Part shown: piece after piece, positions 47,664-59,956 of the stretch
Position numbering within the stretch: position 1 is the stretch's first letter
Layout: each line of letters starts with the position of its first letter
Origin: Panax quinquefolius
Taxonomy: Eukaryota; Streptophyta; Magnoliopsida; Apiales; Araliaceae
Direction of reading: 5' to 3'
Assembly: GCA_020205615.1 (NCBI GenBank)
Contig: CM035160.1
Location: 121,103,516 to 121,167,515, forward strand
DNA: 64,000 nucleotides
Translations under genes and position numbers: made by a program
Notes under the pieces: generated by a model
The model's input: only the letters and a program-made list of their open reading frames with translations
Database searches by the model: none
Told to the model about the DNA's origin: nothing

Positions 47664-49718
47664 TGTAACGACCCCAAAATTCATACCATTGAAATCTCAA
47701 CTTCGACTGTTAACCATACATTCAACCTCTAATTTTTACATCATTATTCGATATTAAAATCACTAAAATTGCGGAATATTTAAAACTTTTATACATTTCC
47801 TTCTGTATTGCCCTAAATCGCAACCTTTACATTACATCTCTTCGATTCAAATTTATATCATGAATCATTATAACAAAATGACTATACAAAGTCTTACATC
47901 ATAAATAGATATCCATATACACCAGATAACTCAATTTACAATTCAACAGCATGTTATATTCAAAATCTTACATACATTTCTCATAAAACATAAGTAATCT
48001 TCGTGAATATAGATCTCTATAACTCACTTAGCACATATCTTTACCTTAAAATCTTGACCTGCAAAAGTGGTTATTTGCAAGAGTGAGCTCGATAGCCCAG
48101 CAAAATCTAACAGTTTTCATGCATCACATAACCCGTAATTATTTGCTAAACATACATATCATAATAACTAAAACAACATGGCATACATGCTTTTAGTTCA
48201 CATAGAAAATATAAAGATTGAGTTTCTTACTCAATCCTCCTTAGTTAACCAAAATAATGCAGTCATCAATTGACTTTAACATTTCATGATTTCAATATGT
48301 ATAACATATCATGCAATTTAAAATAGTTCATCAAGTCCACGTAACAAATAGGAACCGAAAGACTTGCCTTGATCATTGTTTACCAATAACAGTTTAACAG
48401 CTTACAGTTATCTGCACTTCATGTGCCTACACAATTATATAATTATACACATCAACTATTAGTCACATAAAAACACATAGTAATTGTAATGTAAACTCTA
48501 CTCCATATCTCATAATCTTTCCTATTAATTAACACGTAATGTTCAATTAGATTGTGTTAACTTTTCGACTTATGACTCACTATATTTCTTCTTAGTCAAA
48601 CTCGAAGTTCATTTAAGTGCTTAAGTCTTGCTAGGACTACTTATTGGTTTTATATTAAACCCATTTCATATCCTATAATATTCATTTCAATTGAATTGAA
48701 ACACTTTTTAGGTTCATAAACACTTGGCACGGCGTTTCGACGTTCATTCGTCACACGCTCGATTCGTTCCATCATGTGTGCTTAGTATGCTTATACAACT
48801 TATCTAATACATCATTTATTAATGTTAAGCATCATTATATTTACTAACATACATGTTTTATAACTTAGGACATCATCTTTTATCGTCAGGAGCACTACAC
48901 ATGCATATGTGCATGCCCGACGCCCTCCGATTGCCCCTGAAAACACAACAGTCCTAAAGATGATCATTTTGACTATTGTTAAAGACCTCAAATTGAAAAA
49001 CATAAAGAAAAAAAGTTGTAGGTCTATTCGTCCCCGTTCCAGATCATCTTGAATCACCTCAATCGGAGTTTGTATGAAAACGTTATGGTTGTTTTACTAT
49101 AAGAGGTCAAAACTGTCTGACCTAGACTACAATTCCGGCGCTTGGGCGCTTCTGGGGCGCGAAATTTGGCACTGGGGCGCAAATTTCAGCGCCAATGAAC
49201 TTCCGCTTTGGTAGCGAATTTCTAGCGTTGCTGGCAATTTACAAGTATTTGGTATGATTTCTAGCGTTGGTATAAAACTTGCAGAACCCAACCACTGAAG
49301 AATAGAACAACAAATTTTTGTGTATAACTTAATTCCTAACACTAATTAAAATGTATAACTTATGAAAATTATACATACACATTACTTAATCATGCATATA
49401 CCAATTAACAACAACTAAACAACGATTTTAGAAAACTTAAATCATTGAAAGCATTTTTTTAAAAACCAAACTCCATTATCGATGTTTTTTTACACAGTGA
49501 ACATGGTAACCAAAATTTATAAACTAATTTGATTCCTTGAGACTACGATTTCTCAGAATTTCATAACAAATCAATATACTCAACGTTCAATTTCATAATT
49601 AGCATACAATCACATACTAATTTTGTTATCATACAAAACATACGTTCATGTTCATCCTCACATGTCCACTGTAAAACCGATTTCATTTATCTTTAAACGT
49701 ATTTTAGCGTACAACATC

Positions 49719-49771
<53 letters not shown>

Positions 49772-50689
49772 TAGTTATAATCATTGCAATTACAGATACA
49801 TGTAATATCATAACCAATTATAAAACATGGTTTTACAAGAATTTTGTAAAAACCTTATACACTGAAATTCAATAACACCGAGACTTTTCGTAATTCATAC
49901 CTTATGTTGCTTTACAAATTAGTTGTTAATCACTGAGAATAAGAATTCGGAACCTTTTCTTGTTGCTTCTCTCTCTTAGACTCTCTCTCATATTCTCTGA
50001 ATCTTTCTTTCATTTTCTTTCTTCTTAGACTCATCTAGCAAAACTAGAATACGTAACCCAAAAACCCAAAACTTTTATGGCCATAACACGCCAATTAAAA
50101 GCATTAGTTACAAAACATATAACGTATCAGTTACAGATGTTTATTTTATATTTTATTTGTTTAATTTATTTTATTAATAAATCAAAATTTAAAATACAAA
50201 AGCCATAAGGCTCCGTTTGGCAAAAACCCGTTTAAAATTAAAGACTTAATATACTTAAGCCTTGTTTGGTAAAACTAAATTAAAATCACTTTAATTTATT
50301 TTAATAACCACTTATAATATAGTTATTTGTCACACTTCTTTTAATTAATTTTTCATACTTAATCTAATTAATACCAATAACAATTTATCAATTAAATCAT
50401 TAAATCACAAAACTCAATACAAATAATTACCCATCAAAAATGAAATATCAATATAATAATTCATTTAATCAATATAAACTCTCTAATTTAATTATTAAAT
50501 TTAACTAGAACATTATCCCATAATTATTAATTTCTTTAACTCATTAATTATTTATTAAACAAATAATTAACCAAATCAAATAAAATCAATTAAACAAATA
50601 TTTATTCAACGATAAACACATCCATTAAATATTTATATAATTCAATAAATATTTAAATATTTTAATTAAAAAAAATCTGGATTGTTACA
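47664..50689 (-). mobile_element. Solo LTR, family S (3026 bp), in copia 2 with TATAA target duplication
   Basis: The ends are TGTAAC...GTTACA, a perfect 6-bp terminal inverted repeat. Direct repeats TATAA flank it at 47659-47663 and 50690-50694; removal of one copy restores the copia RT frame. The terminal GGGGTCGTTACA (minus strand) resembles the 3' end of family 1 LTRs, and a TATA-like CCATAAAAG near 50080 is followed by AG-rich sequence on the minus strand. Both favour minus orientation. It contains a GGGGCGC-rich block (49130-49200) and a (TA)n run (49726-49769). It has no internal region, so it arose by LTR-LTR recombination. Confidence 0.92.
49726..49769. repeat. (TA)n microsatellite in solo LTR S
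   Basis: About 22 TA units with one interruption near the start; similar runs are at 19317-19351 (LTR E) and 34757-34780 (copia 3 leader). Confidence 0.9.
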
Positions 50690-52069
50690 TATAAGGCCCG
50701 ACTAGTCACAAAAAGTTTTAAACAAAGACAAGGAGTTGACTATGACGAAACCTTCTCACTAATAGCGATGCTCAAGTCCATTCTGATTTTGCTTGCAATT
50801 GCAGCTTACCATGACTATGAAATCTGGCAAATAGACGTGAAAACTGCCTTCCTTAATGGGAAACTTGAGGAGGATATGTATATGACACAATTAGAGGGAT
50901 TTGTTTTAACGGTTGAAACAAATCAAGTCTGTAAGCTACAACGATCCATTTATGAATTGAATCAAGTTTATCGTAGATAGAACATCCGTTTTGATGAGAC
51001 ACTCGAAGAATTTGATTTTATCAAAAATGAAGATTAACCATGTGTGTACAAGAAGTTTTGTGGGAGCGCTGGTTCATTCCTTGTATTATATGTTGATGAT
51101 ATATTACTGATAGGGAATGATATTCATATGCTTTAATAAATTAAAATCTAGTTATCTAAACACTTCTCCAGGAAGGACTTGGGAGAAACATCCTATATTT
51201 TGGGGATAAAGATCTATACAGATAGATATAAAAGGATACTTAGCTTGTCCAAAGGTACGTACATTGACTAAATGCTATAAAGGTTTAGCATGGAAAATTC
51301 CAAGAGAGGTCTCATGTCGATGAGCCATGGAATACATCTCTCCAAGAAACAAGCCCCAAAGAAACCCGAGGAGAGAGACCGTATGAGTAAAATTCCTTAT
51401 GCTTCAGCAATAGGATCTATCATATACGGTATAATATGTACTAGACCGGATGTCTCTCATGCACTTAGTGTAACAAGCAGATATCAGTCAAATCCAGGAG
51501 AAGAGCATTGGAAGGCAGTGAAAAATATCCTAAAGTATTTAAGAAAAACTAAAGATGTATTTCTTGTCTACGGTGGGTCTGAATTGAAATTAGAGGACTT
51601 CACATACTCAAGTTTTCAAACAGACCAAGATGACAGTAAATCTGTTTCGGGGTATGTGTTTACCTTGAATGGTGGCGCAGTGAGTTGGAAAAGTTCCAAA
51701 CAACAAACAATTGTTGATTCAGTGACGGGGGCAGAGTACATAGCTGCAAGTGAAGCTGCATAGGAGGCTGTTTGGATGAAGAAGTTCATAACCGAACTTG
51801 ATGTGGTTCCTAGCAATAGAGGACTAGTACCTTTATTCTGTGATAACACCGGAGCTGTTGTGTAGGCTAAGGAACCCAGGTCTCATCAGAAATCCAAACA
51901 CGTGTTGCGCTGCATTCATTTGATTAGAGAAGTAATTGAAAGAGGAGATGTCACCTTGGAGCGTGTGGAGTCTCAAGACAATATTGCAGATCCATTTACT
52001 AAAGCATTAACACAACAACAATTCGATCGTCACTTACAGAAGATGGGTATGAGATACCAAGGCGAATGA
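50690..52069 (+). pseudogene. copia 2 reverse transcriptase and RNase H
   Basis: RT motifs: GVDYDETFSLIAML, LLAIAAYHDYEIWQIDVKTA, FLNGKLEEDMYM. The active site is FLVLYVDDILLIGND at about 51080-51120 with both Asp. Stops occur after VYRR (50978-50980), before PCVYKK and after HML. RNase H 51290-51763 contains RPDVSHALSVTSRYQSNPG, SGYVFTLNGGAVSWKSSKQQ and GAEYIAASEAA. A TAG follows at 51761-51763. The C-terminus (KHVLRCIHLIREVIERGDV, ADPFTKAL) ends at a TGA at 52067-52069. Confidence 0.9.
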
Positions 52070-52075
52070 CTTTAG

Positions 52076-52089
52076 TGCAAGTGGGAGAT
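52076..52089 (+). promoter_or_regulatory. Polypurine tract of copia 2
   Basis: GCAAGTGGGAGAT lies immediately before the LTR start TGAAAGTAGT. The identical tract in copia 3 is at 31126-31138 on the other strand. Confidence 0.75.
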
Positions 52090-53936
52090 TGAAAGTAGTA
52101 TGCATACAAGCCAATCATGTATGATGCTAAAGCATATACTTTGTAATCAATCTTATTTATTTATTAATAAAAGTATTTATTTATTAAAGACATTTATTTA
52201 TCTACATGGTGCTGTTTATAAAATATGTGATAAACCCATAGTTTAAGCAATACTTTTAGAATCATGATGAGATCATGTTAATGAGATCTAAATTCATAGA
52301 TAGCTTAAAATTAAAATGTTCCTAATCAATGGATTACTAAAATGGGGATTAGTAAATTCAAATATATTGGTGGATACGTTGCTTGCTCATCAGATGAGGA
52401 TGATTGATCTCATGGTCATATTTGTGGAGACACTAAAGCAAGTATATATGTGCTTATTGGAGAATAAGTTCACTGAACGTGACTCGCTAAGGAATACCTA
52501 ATGGAGTTTTACTTGCATGTCAATAGGAATTCCTGAAGTGATAGTAGTACAAGTAATCCTTAGACTTGAGATCATCATAGTATCTTATATATAATGATTT
52601 ACACTTTGATTTATTCCTTAAGACCCTTGGGGTATATCAAAGGGTATTCTTGGGTGTAATAAGTTATATATGGAGATAATGAATGATCAATAAAGAATCT
52701 ACCACTTTTAGTAAAAGAAGAGAAATGTCCTATGTGATTCGATAAATGACAACCCAAGAATCCTTGGCCAAGGTGGAATAAAATTTTCATTCATTAGGAG
52801 TTGTGCATTTAGGAATCGAAATACATATAATTAAATAAAATAAGACTTGATTGTAATTCAATGTCTTATATTTAATTAGGACATTGTATGGTAGAAGGAT
52901 TGAATTGTATGGTAACTATTTACTCAAAGGTTTTTTTATGATTAATGTTGAAATCTATATTATCTGGAAAGTCGTTGATCGCTAAGGAAGCTTATCCTTA
53001 TTGTAGAATAAATATTATTTATTTAAATAAATTAATAGTTTAATTTTTTATTTAAATAAGATTAGAATTGTTCTAATTGATTTATTCACAACCGGTTTTA
53101 TATAGAGAACCTAAAGGGTCACACCATAAAAGAAAGAATAATTATTTAAGAAGCTAATGACATAATCGTAATAATATGTTAAGTATATTTAATTTAATCT
53201 ATGGTGATAGAATAAATTAAATAACTTAATATTTATTATTTAATATTTTAGAAATATTAAATATAAATTAATAAGAAGAGTCTTATTAATATTATTTTAA
53301 TTATTATTATTTTAATTTCTAAAGTAGTTTGGCAATTAATTTATTATTAGTACTCTAATTTATTCCTAATAAGATTAGGAGGCAAATTAATTAAAAGAGT
53401 TTAAATAGTTATCCTTAATATGTATAGGGAGCCTAATTAATTAAAGGAGTTTTATTAATTAAATAATACTCTATTTTAATAATATTAAAATAGGTTAACT
53501 GATATCTCTATATGAGGAGTCTTATATTAGATATTAGTGTGTGAGATACATAATTCCTATAGTTGGAGAGTATGCCCCTTTTTCTATAAAAAGAAAACTA
53601 GGGTTTGAACCAATACACCCCTCTTCTTAAAAATTCTTCTTCCTTGGTGGATCACCTGTAGAGGTCATACACTTGGGTGGCTAACATTGATCAAATGAAG
53701 AATCTAACCCGAAGATTCAAGGAGATCATGAAGAAGTAGGAGTTGAACTCGTACCTGTGGAAGCTCGTATCTACAAGGGTATGATTCTTTTTCTCCTTCT
53801 CTTTAAGATTGATAATCAAGCACAAGAATGATCTTGGTTTATGGTTTGAAAGAAAAATTTTAAAATCCGTTTTGTACATCGCTTCCGCCTTTTTATGTGA
53901 TTTGATTGCGTGCTCTTGTTTCTAGCAAACCTAACA
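52090..53936 (+). repeat. copia 2 3' LTR (1847 bp)
   Basis: It starts TGAAAGTAGTATGC after the PPT and ends AGCAAACCTAACA. It is homologous over its length to the minus LTR 29264-31125, so copia 2 and copia 3 belong to one family. A TATA-like TTTCTATAAAAAG lies at 53580-53592. Confidence 0.88.
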
Positions 53937-53942
53937 TGTTGA

Positions 53943-54159
53943 ACAGTCTCTTCTTATAACTCAAGTTCATATGACTGTTGAGATGTTACCCAAGCGGTTG
54001 CTGGAAGAAGCCGTAGAAATAGGCTATAAATATTTGCATATTAGTTTAGTACTAGTTGTGGTCAAACCGTTAACTAGAATTAACCTTCCTACATATTTAT
54101 TGTTGTGTTTAAGTGACAAAAGACATTTAAAGTTTAACGATTCCTTGTTAGGATGTTTT
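53943..54159 (+). pseudogene. Fragment resembling a 30K-type movement-protein domain (endogenous pararetrovirus-like)
   Basis: Open frame from 53943 to 54159, with a Met at 53971. It reads YKYLHISLVLVVVKPLTR, a short variable part, then LLLCLSDKRHLKFNDSLLG. The order (hydrophobic strand, PLTR, about 10 residues, Leu-rich strand with D-x-R, then DSLLG) resembles the core of 30K-superfamily movement proteins as seen in plant caulimovirid polyproteins. This is a family-pattern judgement without alignment. It is about 70 codons, cut on the left by the copia 2 LTR and on the right by the S LTR start at 54160. It is only a relic, with no replication genes nearby. It could instead be a host or retroelement protein. 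Confidence 0.4.
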
Positions 54160-54523
54160 TGTAACGACCCCAACATTTATACAATTTAATTCTCGACATC
54201 GGTCGTTAACAGTACATTTAACCTCTAATTTTACATCATTAAACAATAATACAACCATTGAAATTTGCGGAATAATTAAACTTTTCTATTACAAAATATT
54301 CTCGTTCCCAAAACTTTCAACCTTTACATCTAAGTATCTCAAAATTATTTTAATACTACAAGAGTTTACATCGCAAAACGATATTACAATTCAATATTAA
54401 TACATTTATCGAAACATTAGGCATGGTTTAAAAGAATAACAACTTGGCTAGGATATTAAATCTTCATGCATTACATCTGATTCATGTCTTTCAAGTAACA
54501 CATAGAGTTACCTTGTATCCTTT
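54160..54523 (-). repeat. Truncated family S LTR (first ~364 bp visible)
   Basis: It starts TGTAACGACCCCAAC and parallels 47664-48020 (TTCGACTGTTAAC, CATTTAACCTCTAATTTTTACATCATT types), with about 60-70 percent similarity by eye. It is interrupted at 54524 by element C; the rest would lie beyond the window. Confidence 0.75.
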
Positions 54524-57040
54524 GTAAAATCCCAACTTTTTGAATAAAGATGAATTTTCTATAAATATTATTTTTGAATATTATGGAGTGAAATTGATAT
54601 AATGTTATAGTTGTTGGTAATATTTATAAATATTGCAAAGTACGCAAGTTGTTATATAATATTCGATTGGTCGGAGAATATTCGTTTTAACAGGAATATT
54701 AAGCACAACCAACACAATCATTGGTGGATCAAGACAACGGAATTATTGTCGGATTGAGAAAACGACAAAAATACTTTATGAAAATAACGGCGGAAGTTTT
54801 ACCGTTAACTGTTGAAACACCCGGTGTTAAAAGTACAGTAATACGTGTGGTTGCATAGTAGCACACGGTATTAATTATTGATGCTTACGTGATAAGTCAC
54901 TCAGTTTTGTTGGTATTATTAATGTAATAATACAGAAAATCTTTTTATATAAAACATAATACTTTTATAAAGTTATTCTATAAATAGAATATATTATATT
55001 CTATTATGCATAGTGTTGCATAGTGTCTGGAAAATGGTTTGGCATAGTAAATATTTTTATATAAAATAGAATACTTTTATAAAGTTATCTATTTTATTAG
55101 ACAATAATTAGAATATATTATATTTTATTATGCATAGTGTTTGCATAGTGCTCGCATAGTGTTCAGATAGTAAAATCTTTTATAAAGTTATTCGTTTTAT
55201 TAGATTATAAATAGAATATATTATATTTTATTTAAAAGATTTTGCTTTAAATATGGACCCGTCGATTAAAGTAAATCAATATGGACTATTCATGAGGTAG
55301 TTACTATGCGGTCCATTTTTCTATAAATAGAAGCTCATTCCTTCATAATTTTCTTATTTAATTCATTTGAAACTCTAGAGAGATAAACTATAGAGAGAAA
55401 GAAGAAAGTATTTCGCTTTCACTACTTATATATCCAAGACTCTTCTTCTTAAGGTAGGGAATATAATTTGTTGTACTCGTAAGGGTGTTATTCTTTTGTA
55501 TTTATGAAGAGAACTTATGTTATTCCATTCTTTATTATTACGTTGGAATAACTCAGATATCGTGAGCTACCCTATGCTTGGTGACATTCTTCTATTATTC
55601 ATCTCTTTACTATTCATTTGGAATATCCTCGTCATGCATGCTTTTACTTGGACTTTGGTTAAAATCTTTATTATTATTCTATTGGAATATCTGTCTGCAT
55701 GCGTTTTACGCCGGACTTGATTTAAATCCCTTATTAGTATTACATTGGAATAACTTTGTCATGTGAAGTATCGCATGCATGGTGATTTACGTTGTTATTT
55801 CATTCTTTATTATTTCATTGGAACATCACAGCGGGCATGTAATTTTGCGACACAGTTACGTTATTTTATTTATTCTATTGGAATAACCGCATCATGCCAA
55901 GTACCGCATGCATGGTGATCTCTTTTGTTATTCCATTCTTTATTATACTCAGTTGGTTAAAGTTTTAACTTCTATACTCCATGAAATTAGTGGAATATCC
56001 TTGATATTTGTGCTTCATCCAAAGATCTTTTCATGGAAATATTCTTCGAGCATTCTTGAATTTTACTCTACAAAGCAGTATCATGTTGACAATTTGGACA
56101 TTATTAGTTCCTAGATAAATTAATTCTTGAACTTGTTTTATTGAATTCTTATATCATTGTCATCATTCTTATGTTTTTTTTTGAAAGTCATATGTGGTCT
56201 GTAGTGCATAGATGGACTTGGTATGATTATGACCAGGGATTATTCGGTATAATCATAACCGTAATGTCACAAATGATGTGGAAAAAGTCCTCATTGGCCC
56301 GTAGTGCATTGATGGACAGTTTTTGGTATGATTATGGCTATGGATTCTCTTTAGCCGTAGTGCAAAGATGAATTATTTTATGGCATGATCGGGGATAGAT
56401 TGATGAAAACATGATTATCTTTAGCCATAGTGCATGGATAATTCGTGGTCGTGATCTTAAATAATATCCTCGTCAGAAAAGTGGGGGTGATTCGATGATG
56501 TGGATTATTTATTAAAATTTGAGTCCCAATGATAAAAGTGATGAAAAACCTTTTAAATCATAGAAGATAGTAGATTTTATTCCCTACTTGACTCTTTTTA
56601 ATGGATTTCTTGTTCATTGCAGTTAAACTTGATAGTTATTATATTTTATCGTTTAACACTTTGTTGAAGGATAACGATAAATTATTACGTATTATCTTAG
56701 TCATAATATTTCTTCTTTGGGCTAGTTGAGCTCACCATTTCCTTCTTTATTCTCTTCGTGAAATGAGAACGAAATGGGATTAGTCGGGAAGCAGAGTGAT
56801 GGTCCTAGATGGTGCATTAGTAGTCCTCACATTACTCGTGAAATAGTGTGATAATAATTGTAATGAGAACTCCTTTTGAGTTTGTATACTCTCTAGTAGA
56901 CAATATTTGTATTCAAACTCACAGTTTATGTTTTGTCGTATTGTACACGACAGTTATATTATTAAGTTATATTTGAATTCTATACCATGTATCTGGCGAC
57001 TCAAGATGGGTGATGTATACCTAATTTTGGGGGAGTCACA
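54524..57040 (+). repeat. Element C 5' LTR (2517 bp)
   Basis: It starts TGTAAAATCCCAAC and ends GGGGGAGTCACA. U3 has the D-type AT-rich repeats (54935-55235). The TATA box is at 55321-55330. The ~60-bp repeats lie at 55510-55925 and the CCGTAGTGCAT-type repeats at 56195-56450. Confidence 0.92.
55321..55330 (+). promoter_or_regulatory. TATA box of the element C 5' LTR
   Basis: CTATAAATAG followed by GAAGCTCATTCC, as in D. The AG-rich likely transcript start lies about 50-70 bp downstream. Confidence 0.7.
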
Positions 57041-57042
57041 GT

Positions 57043-57054
57043 TGGTATCAAATC
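57043..57054 (+). promoter_or_regulatory. Primer-binding site, element C
   Basis: TGGTATCAAATC, 2 nt after the LTR end; two mismatches from the initiator tRNA-Met type. Confidence 0.7.
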
Positions 57055-57227
57055 TTAGGGATATGATCCCTGGCTGATATGTGAGACAAGAACTAGGAGG
57101 GGAGAGACGGGGAATTCCTTCGCTAGTATGACCTACCTAAGTTTATTTGATATTTAATTGGTCGGTTAGAGTATAGAGATAATATGTGATATGTTAATTA
57201 ACCCTTGTTTTGTGGCAGTATTTGAAA

Positions 57228-58342
57228 ATGGCATCTGAAAATGTTGAGATAAGCAATGGAGCACAGGAGACTGTTGATTCTCCACAGATCAATAATCAGG
57301 ATAATGTGCAACAAGATGGTGATAATCCTCCTGTAAACAACAACACTGATCAATTGACGAACGACGGTACGTTTATGAGCTTTTTAGAATTCATGCAACA
57401 TCAGGCGAAAGCGGCTCCTGTTCATAATGCAGGTGGAAACAATGGCAACCCACGGTTGGTCACCGCTAAACAATTCAACGAGTTAGGACCACCGGAGTTT
57501 TTGGGAAAGTAAGAACCACTTAAGGCGGAGACATGGTTAAAGCAGATCACCAAGATATTTGATGTCTTGGGATGCTCCGAGGAGCAAAAGGTTCCTTTTG
57601 CCACCTTTATGTTGCGTGAAGAGGCAGATCACTGGTGGGAATCAAAAGCGTACTGACTGGCCTTTTCAAGATGTCTTGGGAGAAGTTCCAAGAGCTGTTC
57701 AATGATAAGTACTTTCCTGAAAGCATTCGTCACATGAAGGAGGTGGAATTTATCAAGTTGGAGCAAAATAACATGACCGTGTCGCAGTACGAAGCCAAGT
57801 TTGTCGAGTTGTCCCGATTTGCGTCCCACTTGGTTGATAATGAAGAGAGAATGACACGGATGTTTTTAAGAGGTTTGAAGCCAGAGATACGTCAATATCT
57901 TATCTCTCATAAACTGTGTTTGTATTCAGTTGTTGTTAATAGGGCTCAATTATTGGAGTGCGATAATGAGTCAACCAAACCAAAAGAGAGCAGCGGCAAG
58001 AAATGATAATATCGGGGGTGATACTTGATCATCAAAGCGGTGACAGTAAGCATGGAGGGAATCAACATGTAAGAAATGGTAACCACTTCGGTGGTAATCT
58101 TGGCCAAAATAATAAGAATAGACATTTCAAGAAAAGAAGGTTCAACAATGACGTAAAGACGTCGGCACCAAAGACCCGCTTCAAAGGAAGAAGAACGACC
58201 ACCGGTCAGATGTTTCAAATGCGACGGGAGGGACACATCCGTCCAAATCTGACGCAAAGAATCCCAAACGTGTTTTAATTGCGGAAGAGAAGGTCACCTA
58301 GCTCGATTTTATCGTATGGTGAAGTTAATTCCAACTGGGATA
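57228..58342 (+). pseudogene. Element C gag, nearly complete with few breaks
   Basis: The ATG at 57228 opens MASENVEISNGAQETVDSPQ, then FLEFMQHQAKAAP and LVTAKQFNELGPPEFLGK. A TAA at 57510-57512 falls where B reads on. The next part, LKQITKIFDVLGCSEEQKV and FATFMLREEADHWWESKAY, is in the same frame to a TGA at about 57653. The capsid core 57635-58006 (KFQELFNDKYFPESIRHM to REIRQYLISHKL-type) is open in another frame. Zinc knuckles at about 58210-58300 are damaged. This is the best-preserved gag in the window. Confidence 0.86.
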
Positions 58343-59794
58343 GTGATGCCAAAGGATGTCCTAGACAAGCCAAAGCCGGTAGTTTAAGAGAGAGCATTTT
58401 TTTTTTCGTGATGAGGAACCTGAATAAAATTATCACGGGTATGTTAGTCATAAACTCTTGCGAAGTCTATACCGTGTTAAATACCGGTTCTAATTACTCT
58501 TTTATTTCACCTAGTTGTGTTCAATGTTTGAAGTTATCTCCGGAGAAGTTAGAATTTGATATATCTGTTGGGAGAAACCTTTGTTACCTCCACTATTTAT
58601 AAATCTTGTTCAAATCAACACTTTCACGTTACCTGTCGATCGTATCTATTTGAAAATACTTGCCTTTAATGTGATTTTAGGATTCGATTGGTTAAATACT
58701 CATCATGCTTTTTGTAAGGTTGTTATCTTTCATACTCCTAACCAACCTGTTATGCGAATTCAAACAACCAAACCACTAAAGTCAATCATTGTCATATCAA
58801 GCCATAAGTAAAGAGCCCCGGTCCTTTCGTTGTTGACTTCCTTGAGTGGAATGCACCGAAGCCAGACTTTCTGTAGGCTACGTCGTGAATGACGATGACA
58901 AGTTGATAGGTATCAATGTGACGTACTATCCAAGTCTTTGATGAGGGTCACAGCTTTGAATGATATTTCTATTGTTAATAAATTTCCTGACGTATTCTTG
59001 AAGTCTTCTTAGCCTACACCTAAAGCGTGAAATTGAATTTTGAATTGACCCCAGTACAAAACCCATTTCTTAAACCCTCAAATATTTCTTCAACTAAAAT
59101 GAACGTATCATGCGCCAAAGACATTGGCTCGAGCTGTTGAAGATTACGATCGTACCATTCAATATCATCGTGGAAGAGCGAACGTGGTAGCTGACGTGTT
59201 GAGTAGAAGATCGTATGCATTTACGAATGCGATGTTGTTAACACAAAGACTCATTTCGTATAACTTACAAATGATGAAGATAGAGTTAAAAACTCTAGGG
59301 ACCCACATGAAGATAACGAATATACGAGTAGAATCAACTTTAATCGATAAAGTTAAAGCCGTGCAAGCTACAGATCCGGAGCTGATGAATACTAAGAAGA
59401 AGGTTCAAGAGGGCGTTATTTTAAAAGCAAGAGTTGCTGAAGAGAGGAAATGTCAACCCTCAATTTAATTGGCGCATTTGAAATCCTCGATGAAATAGGA
59501 ACTGTGGCTTATAGACTCGTTTTACCGCCAAGTATGTCGCGTGTTCATAACGTTTTTAACGTATCGATGTTACGTAAATATGTGGACGACCCAAACCACA
59601 TTATTGGATAAGAAGGAGATACGAGATAGCAGAACATTTAACGTATGAGGAGATACGTGTTAATATCTTGGATAAAAAGGATCATATTCGACGCTCAAAG
59701 GTTATACCTCAAGAATTAGAATCTGAAATGAAATCAAGGTATCCTTACATCTTCAATATACCAGGTACGCACCCTAATTTCGAGAGCGAAATTT
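58343..59794 (+). pseudogene. Element C protease and pol remnants with two large deletions
   Basis: The protease motif reads VLNTGSNYSFISPSC, with catalytic Asp changed to Asn. It runs to SIIVISSHK at 58808. Unrelated filler follows, then LNDISIVNKFPDVF at about 58955. After TKPIS at about 59070 the sequence jumps to the end of RNase H (LKYFF): RT is deleted. The part 59124-59468 is the RNase H-integrase linker (DRTIQYHRGRANVVADVLSR). At about 59455 it jumps to the end of integrase (VAYRLVLPPSMSRVHNVFNV, MLRKYV): the DDE core is deleted. The tail ends at 59797-59799. Confidence 0.88.
58808..58953. other. ~145-bp sequence of unknown origin replacing part of element C pol
   Basis: It lies between ISSHK and LNDISIVNKF, where B and D have about 90 bp encoding [19 protein letters not shown] and similar. 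It has no similarity I recognise to any other part of the window, and a higher GC content than its flanks. It looks like repair filler or a tiny captured segment. Confidence 0.6.
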
Positions 59795-59810
59795 CATAAG
59801 AAGGGGAGAT

Positions 59811-59956
59811 TGTAAAACCCCAACTTTTTGAATAAAGATGAATTTTCTATAAATATTATTTTTGAATATTATGGAGTGAAATTGATATAATGTTATAGTT
59901 GTGGGTAATATTTATAAATTTTGCAAAGTACCGAAGTTGTTATATAATATTCGATT
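59811..59956 (+). repeat. Element C 3' LTR, first part
   Basis: It starts TGTAAAACCCCAAC after the PPT (AGAAGGGGAGAT) and runs to ATATTCGATT. There the solo LTR is inserted, and the LTR resumes at 62422/62427. Confidence 0.92.

Larger units (their letters stand above)
46365..53936 (+). mobile_element. Ty1/copia element 2, 3' half with 3' LTR, split by a solo LTR
   Basis: Integrase to mid-RT (46365-47663), then solo LTR S, then the rest of RT, RNase H, PPT and 3' LTR. The reading frame resumes exactly across the insertion (…VETY / KARLV). The 5' half, including the 5' LTR, gag and protease, is missing: family R lies where it should be. The left half was not found in the window. Confidence 0.9.
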
